Below are positions 5,664 to 7,139 of a DNA stretch of 7,139 nucleotides, in pieces. This DNA comes from Rickettsiaceae bacterium (GTDB lineage Bacteria > Pseudomonadota > Alphaproteobacteria > Rickettsiales > Rickettsiaceae). The position numbers and the translations under genes were made by a program. The notes beneath the pieces were generated by a model that searched no databases, was not told the origin of the DNA, and saw only the letters and a list, made by a program, of their open reading frames with translations. The stretch lies in the NCBI GenBank assembly GCA_022702085.1, contig JAKONF010000117.1:1-7139 (forward strand). The letters are read 5' to 3'. The number at the start of each line of letters is the position of its first letter. Position 1 is the first letter of the stretch.

Positions 5664-6549
5664 GGCTTGTTGTATGTTCTTCGACGCCTTCAGGATCCAA
5701 ATGAACAGTAATTTCTCCACCTTCAAAATGCTTAATAATTTCCAGACATATCTCGTCACTTAACGCGTGAGCATCGAGCAGGGATGTATTACCATCCATT
5801 TCTAAATGAAATTGGATAAATGGTTTATTGGCTGCATGACGAGTTTTGAGTTCATGTATACCTTTAATTTTTTTATGAGATCTAACAATGTCGATAATTA
5901 TTTGTCGTTCATGATCTTCAAATTCTTCATCAGCTAGATTCTTGATCGCTTGTCTAAATAATGAATAAGAAGCATGCATCACATATAATGAGATGCCAAT
6001 GCCAGCCAAAGAATCAATAAACCAAAATTTACTACTACAATATATTGAAATAACTACTACGATGTTGGTTAAAAAATCAGAAAAATAGTGAATGCGATCT
6101 ACTTCAATAATCTTAGAATGAGTCTTTTTTATTACGTAAGTTTGTAATATAACTAATAATGTAGTGAGTATAAGACAAAGATACATCATATCAATGCCTA
6201 AACTACTATTTAAAATTAAAGATTTATTATAAATACCTTTGAATGATGAAAAGAGCGTGAAAATACTTGAAGCGAAAAAAAATATTGATTGAGAAAAAAT
6301 CGCTAAATCTTGAAATTTTTCATGACCAAATCGATGGTTTTTATCTGGTGGTTGTAAAGCAAAAGTTATTGCCACTATATTAATTAAAGACGAAGATACA
6401 TCGAGCAGTGAATCGATAACTGAGGCAAACATTGACTGTGAATCAGTCAGCAGCCAGCCATAAGTTTTAACAATTAAGATGACAATAGCAGTAAAAACTG
6501 ATAAATATGAGGCTAATTTTATCAAAAAAGAATTTTTTGTAGTTTCCAT
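5644..6549 (-). CDS. fieF: Cation diffusion facilitator, FieF/YiiP-like metal exporter
   Basis: CDF proteins of this type are homodimeric inner-membrane antiporters that export Zn2+, Fe2+ or Cd2+ against protons. The 301-aa protein has six membrane segments and a cytoplasmic C-terminal domain. All metal sites known from E. coli YiiP can be matched: site A Asp46, Asp50, His154, Asp158; site B Asp69, His72, His76; site C His232, His248, His261, His283 and Asp285. It is therefore predicted to be active. The metal cannot be decided, but a role opposite to the iron permease in this window is plausible. It is the first gene of the minus-strand unit and overlaps tadA by 20 nt. The last 15 or so residues (EEHTTSHDSIKF) form a polar tail. 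The symbol reflects similarity to fieF and is tentative. Confidence 0.92.
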   Translation of the reverse strand: METTKNSFLIKLASYLSVFTAIVILIVKTYGWLLTDSQSMFASVIDSLLDVSSSLINIVAITFALQPPDKNHRFGHEKFQDLAIFSQSIFFFASSIFTLFSSFKGIYNKSLILNSSLGIDMMYLCLILTTLLVILQTYVIKKTHSKIIEVDRIHYFSDFLTNIVVVISIYCSSKFWFIDSLAGIGISLYVMHASYSLFRQAIKNLADEEFEDHERQIIIDIVRSHKKIKGIHELKTRHAANKPFIQFHLEMDGNTSLLDAHALSDEICLEIIKHFEGGEITVHLDPEGVEEHTTSHDSIKF

Positions 6550-6698
6550 TATTTGTAACGATGAAATATTTATTTACTAGCAACCAGCTCTAGCTATTAT
6601 ATGAATAAAGTTAAATTAAGGCGAATATTTTATTATAGTAAGTATAGTTTGTTTTAACGATTTGTGTAAATAAAGATATATGAATAAATAGATGCCTT
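6550..6698. promoter_or_regulatory. Divergent intergenic region between the transporter and the lipoprotein gene
   Basis: These 149 bp separate two divergent start codons and must contain both promoters. On the minus strand, TATAAT -10-like hexamers occur at 6601-6596 and 6637-6632. On the plus strand, TATAGT occurs at 6634-6639 and 6643-6648. None has a good -35 hexamer at the right distance, so I do not assign exact promoters. No riboswitch or metal-responsive operator was recognised. Confidence 0.4.
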
Positions 6699-7091
6699 AT
6701 GAAACTGCTTTTATCTATAATTGTACCTATTCTAACCATATCTTCTTTGTCAAGATGCACGCGCGTAGGCAAGCAAAATAATTATTTTAGCTCAGAAAGT
6801 GGAAATATTGTTACTAGCATCGGTATAGAAAAAATTGATGATGACGATAAAATAATAATGACAAAAACATTAAATCAAGTTTGTGAAGCTGTTCCTTCTG
6901 GTCAGATAACAGCTTGGAAAAATTCTAGTAATAATCATAAAGGCACTTTTATACCTGACAAGATTTATAAAAATGCTCAGGGGCAAGATTGCAGAAGATA
7001 TAATTATTCGGTGGAGATTAATGGTGAGGTTAAGCGAGGTTATAGCAAAGCCTGCCGCAATTATAATGGCGTTTGGCTCGAAGTTAGTTAA
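6699..7091 (+). CDS. Lipoprotein with 17-kDa surface antigen-like C-terminal domain
   Basis: This 130-aa protein has a lipoprotein-type signal peptide ending LSRC, with Cys20 as the likely acylated residue. Arg at the position before Cys is unusual for a lipobox, so lipidation is not certain. From about residue 58 it shows the pattern of the rickettsial 17-kDa antigen and related outer-membrane proteins: LNQVCEAVPSGQITAW, then a glycine-containing turn, DCRRYNYSVEINGE, and a closing YSKACRNYNGVW. Such proteins sit on the outer membrane; their molecular role is not established. The glycine-zipper segment found in the full 17-kDa antigen is missing, so this is the shorter variant. Three mature cysteines (63, 98 and 119) are present. 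It is divergent from the metal transporter, and no terminator was seen in the last 48 bases. Confidence 0.82.
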   Translation: MKLLLSIIVPILTISSLSRCTRVGKQNNYFSSESGNIVTSIGIEKIDDDDKIIMTKTLNQVCEAVPSGQITAWKNSSNNHKGTFIPDKIYKNAQGQDCRRYNYSVEINGEVKRGYSKACRNYNGVWLEVS

Positions 7092-7139
7092 CATGTCTCC
7101 ACAACCTACGTAACTTTTATGAATCAGCTTATAAATTTT

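Noticed and set aside
5664..5759. Longer tadA reading frame starting at 5759
   Set aside because: The 32 extra codons lie inside the transporter gene and do not resemble TadA; the start at 5663 puts the catalytic residues one position from E. coli numbering.
5473..5763. Plus-strand open frame across the tadA and transporter junction
   Set aside because: It is antisense to tadA and the transporter tail and has no recognisable protein features.
6870..7094. Minus-strand open frame opposite the 17-kDa-like gene
   Set aside because: It is a shadow of a gene with a signal peptide and a recognised C-terminal domain.
1..7139. CRISPR array, tRNA, insertion sequence, phage or toxin-antitoxin genes
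   Set aside because: No regularly spaced repeats, cloverleaf signature, transposase or terminal inverted repeats, or paired toxin-antitoxin genes were seen on either strand.

Overview
The window is strongly AT-rich, has few recognisable Shine-Dalgarno sequences, and carries eleven protein-coding genes in two blocks. The mix suggests a flagellated, host-associated alphaproteobacterium. A member of Rickettsiales fits best, such as a Midichloriaceae or Jidaibacter-like lineage. The evidence is flagellar stator genes beside a 17-kDa-antigen-like lipoprotein, an EexN-like lipoprotein and an unknown gene with degenerate leucine-rich-type repeats. This placement is an inference from gene content; no rRNA or other marker is present.

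Left block, plus strand (1-3374). A good sigma70-type promoter (52-79) precedes a compact group of three genes: a secreted cupredoxin-like protein (138-461), an FTR1-family iron permease with both REXXE motifs (469-1290), and the inner-membrane septation/envelope protein YciB (1283-1813, overlapping the permease by 8 nt). The first two look like a periplasm-to-membrane iron uptake module. They are followed by three more loosely spaced genes: an EexN-like entry-exclusion lipoprotein (1874-2128), an unrecognised 95-aa protein (2190-2477) and an unrecognised 257-aa protein with about three degenerate 30-residue repeats (2601-3374).

Right block, minus strand (6549 down to 3402). Four genes run close together and are probably co-transcribed: a FieF/YiiP-like cation diffusion facilitator, the tRNA adenosine deaminase TadA (overlapping the previous gene by 20 nt), and the flagellar stator pair MotA and MotB. 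A perfect 9-bp hairpin with a following T-run on the minus strand (3417-3377) ends this unit. Its upstream arm lies in the last motB codons and the motB stop codon sits in its loop.

At the right edge, divergent from the transporter, is a small lipoprotein with the C-terminal domain of the rickettsial 17-kDa surface antigen group (6699-7091). The shared 149-bp intergenic region must hold both promoters.

No tRNA, rRNA, CRISPR array, insertion sequence or phage gene was seen. No stretch longer than 300 bases lacks a gene. Most genes belong to known families. The main unknowns are the 257-aa and 95-aa proteins.
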